Positions 39,327-39,388 of a DNA stretch of 39,388 nt are shown here, one piece after another. Under the pieces are notes generated by a model, which was not told the origin of the DNA, made no database searches, and saw nothing but the letters and a program-made list of their open reading frames with translations. Origin of the DNA: Verrucomicrobiota bacterium (GTDB lineage Bacteria; Verrucomicrobiota; Verrucomicrobiia; Chthoniobacterales; UBA10450); NCBI GenBank assembly GCA_003218975.1, contig QHPD01000111.1:1-39388 (forward strand). Reading direction: 5' to 3'. Position 1 is the first letter of the stretch. The number at the start of each line of letters is the position of its first letter. The translations under genes were made by a program, and so were the position numbers.

Positions 39327-39388
39327 ATTCAGATGACTGTAATTACTTCCACGTCGGCAATTCGCCAAGCGGAAAAGACTCACAACAA

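Noticed and set aside
39327-39388. SOS (LexA) box upstream of recA
   Set aside because: No full CTGT-N8-ACAG or GAAC-N4-GTTC match in the 62 bp available; the window ends here.
1-39388. CRISPR arrays, IS elements, prophage genes, tRNA or rRNA genes
   Set aside because: No regular spacer-repeat structure, transposase, phage structural gene or cloverleaf was recognised; the repeats seen are short-period tandems and small palindromes.

Overview
The window reads as a bacterial chromosome segment from the Verrucomicrobia, probably a soil-type Spartobacteria/Chthoniobacterales-like genome; the genus cannot be fixed from sequence alone. The reasons are a 51-residue basic protein of the family restricted to Verrucomicrobia and Chlamydiae (32467-32622), an IspG of the enlarged plant/Chlamydia type with the extra TIM-barrel A* region, few clear Shine-Dalgarno sequences, and intergenic DNA full of short-period repeats and small palindromes. 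Almost all genes are housekeeping. I see no prophage, transposase, CRISPR array, tRNA or rRNA.

Layout. 1-5679 (minus): the isoprenoid/envelope cluster cdsA, dxr, rseP, ispG, with a GxxExxY gene lying between cdsA and dxr. ispG is interrupted by an internal deletion with a frameshift and runs off the left edge. 5814-6845 (plus): threonine dehydrogenase tdh. 6960-10694 (minus): pheS, pheT and a 6S RNA with its terminator. 10780-12566 (minus): rplT and a zinc-ribbon rhomboid protease. 12689-14086 (plus): mpl, for murein recycling. 14153-14653 (minus): a secreted NTF2-like protein. 14711-19536 (plus): secretin, secreted peptidoglycan-binding protein and GspE/PilB ATPase. 19558-20226 (minus): rpe. 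20439-26817 (plus): the elongasome cluster mreB, mreC, mreD, mrdA (PBP2) and rng. 26967-27719 (plus): an outer-membrane beta-barrel protein with a strong terminator. 27867-29245 (plus): thiH and thiS. 29314-29633: a broken lipoprotein gene. 29676-36578 (plus): stand-alone 5'-3' exonuclease, nadC, birA, small basic protein, RsuA/RluB-type pseudouridine synthase, short-chain dehydrogenase, hotdog thioesterase and ArnT-like glycosyltransferase. 36573-39326 (minus): a double AsnC/Lrp-type siroheme-decarboxylase-like protein, a cupin and recA.

The most unusual feature is the repeat biology. Nearly every gap carries a short-period (7-10 bp) degenerate tandem repeat, each with its own motif and often arranged head-to-head so that it can fold. 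Some repeats also lie inside genes without breaking the frame: a 52-bp three-stem palindromic element in dxr (17 residues), a 42-bp palindrome-bearing unit flanked by 11-bp direct repeats in pheT (14 residues), and a heptad repeat in ispG. Repeat sequence also forms the ends of dxr, the rhomboid gene and the GxxExxY gene. This resembles the Rickettsia palindromic elements, which likewise insert in frame into essential genes, but the sequence families here look different.
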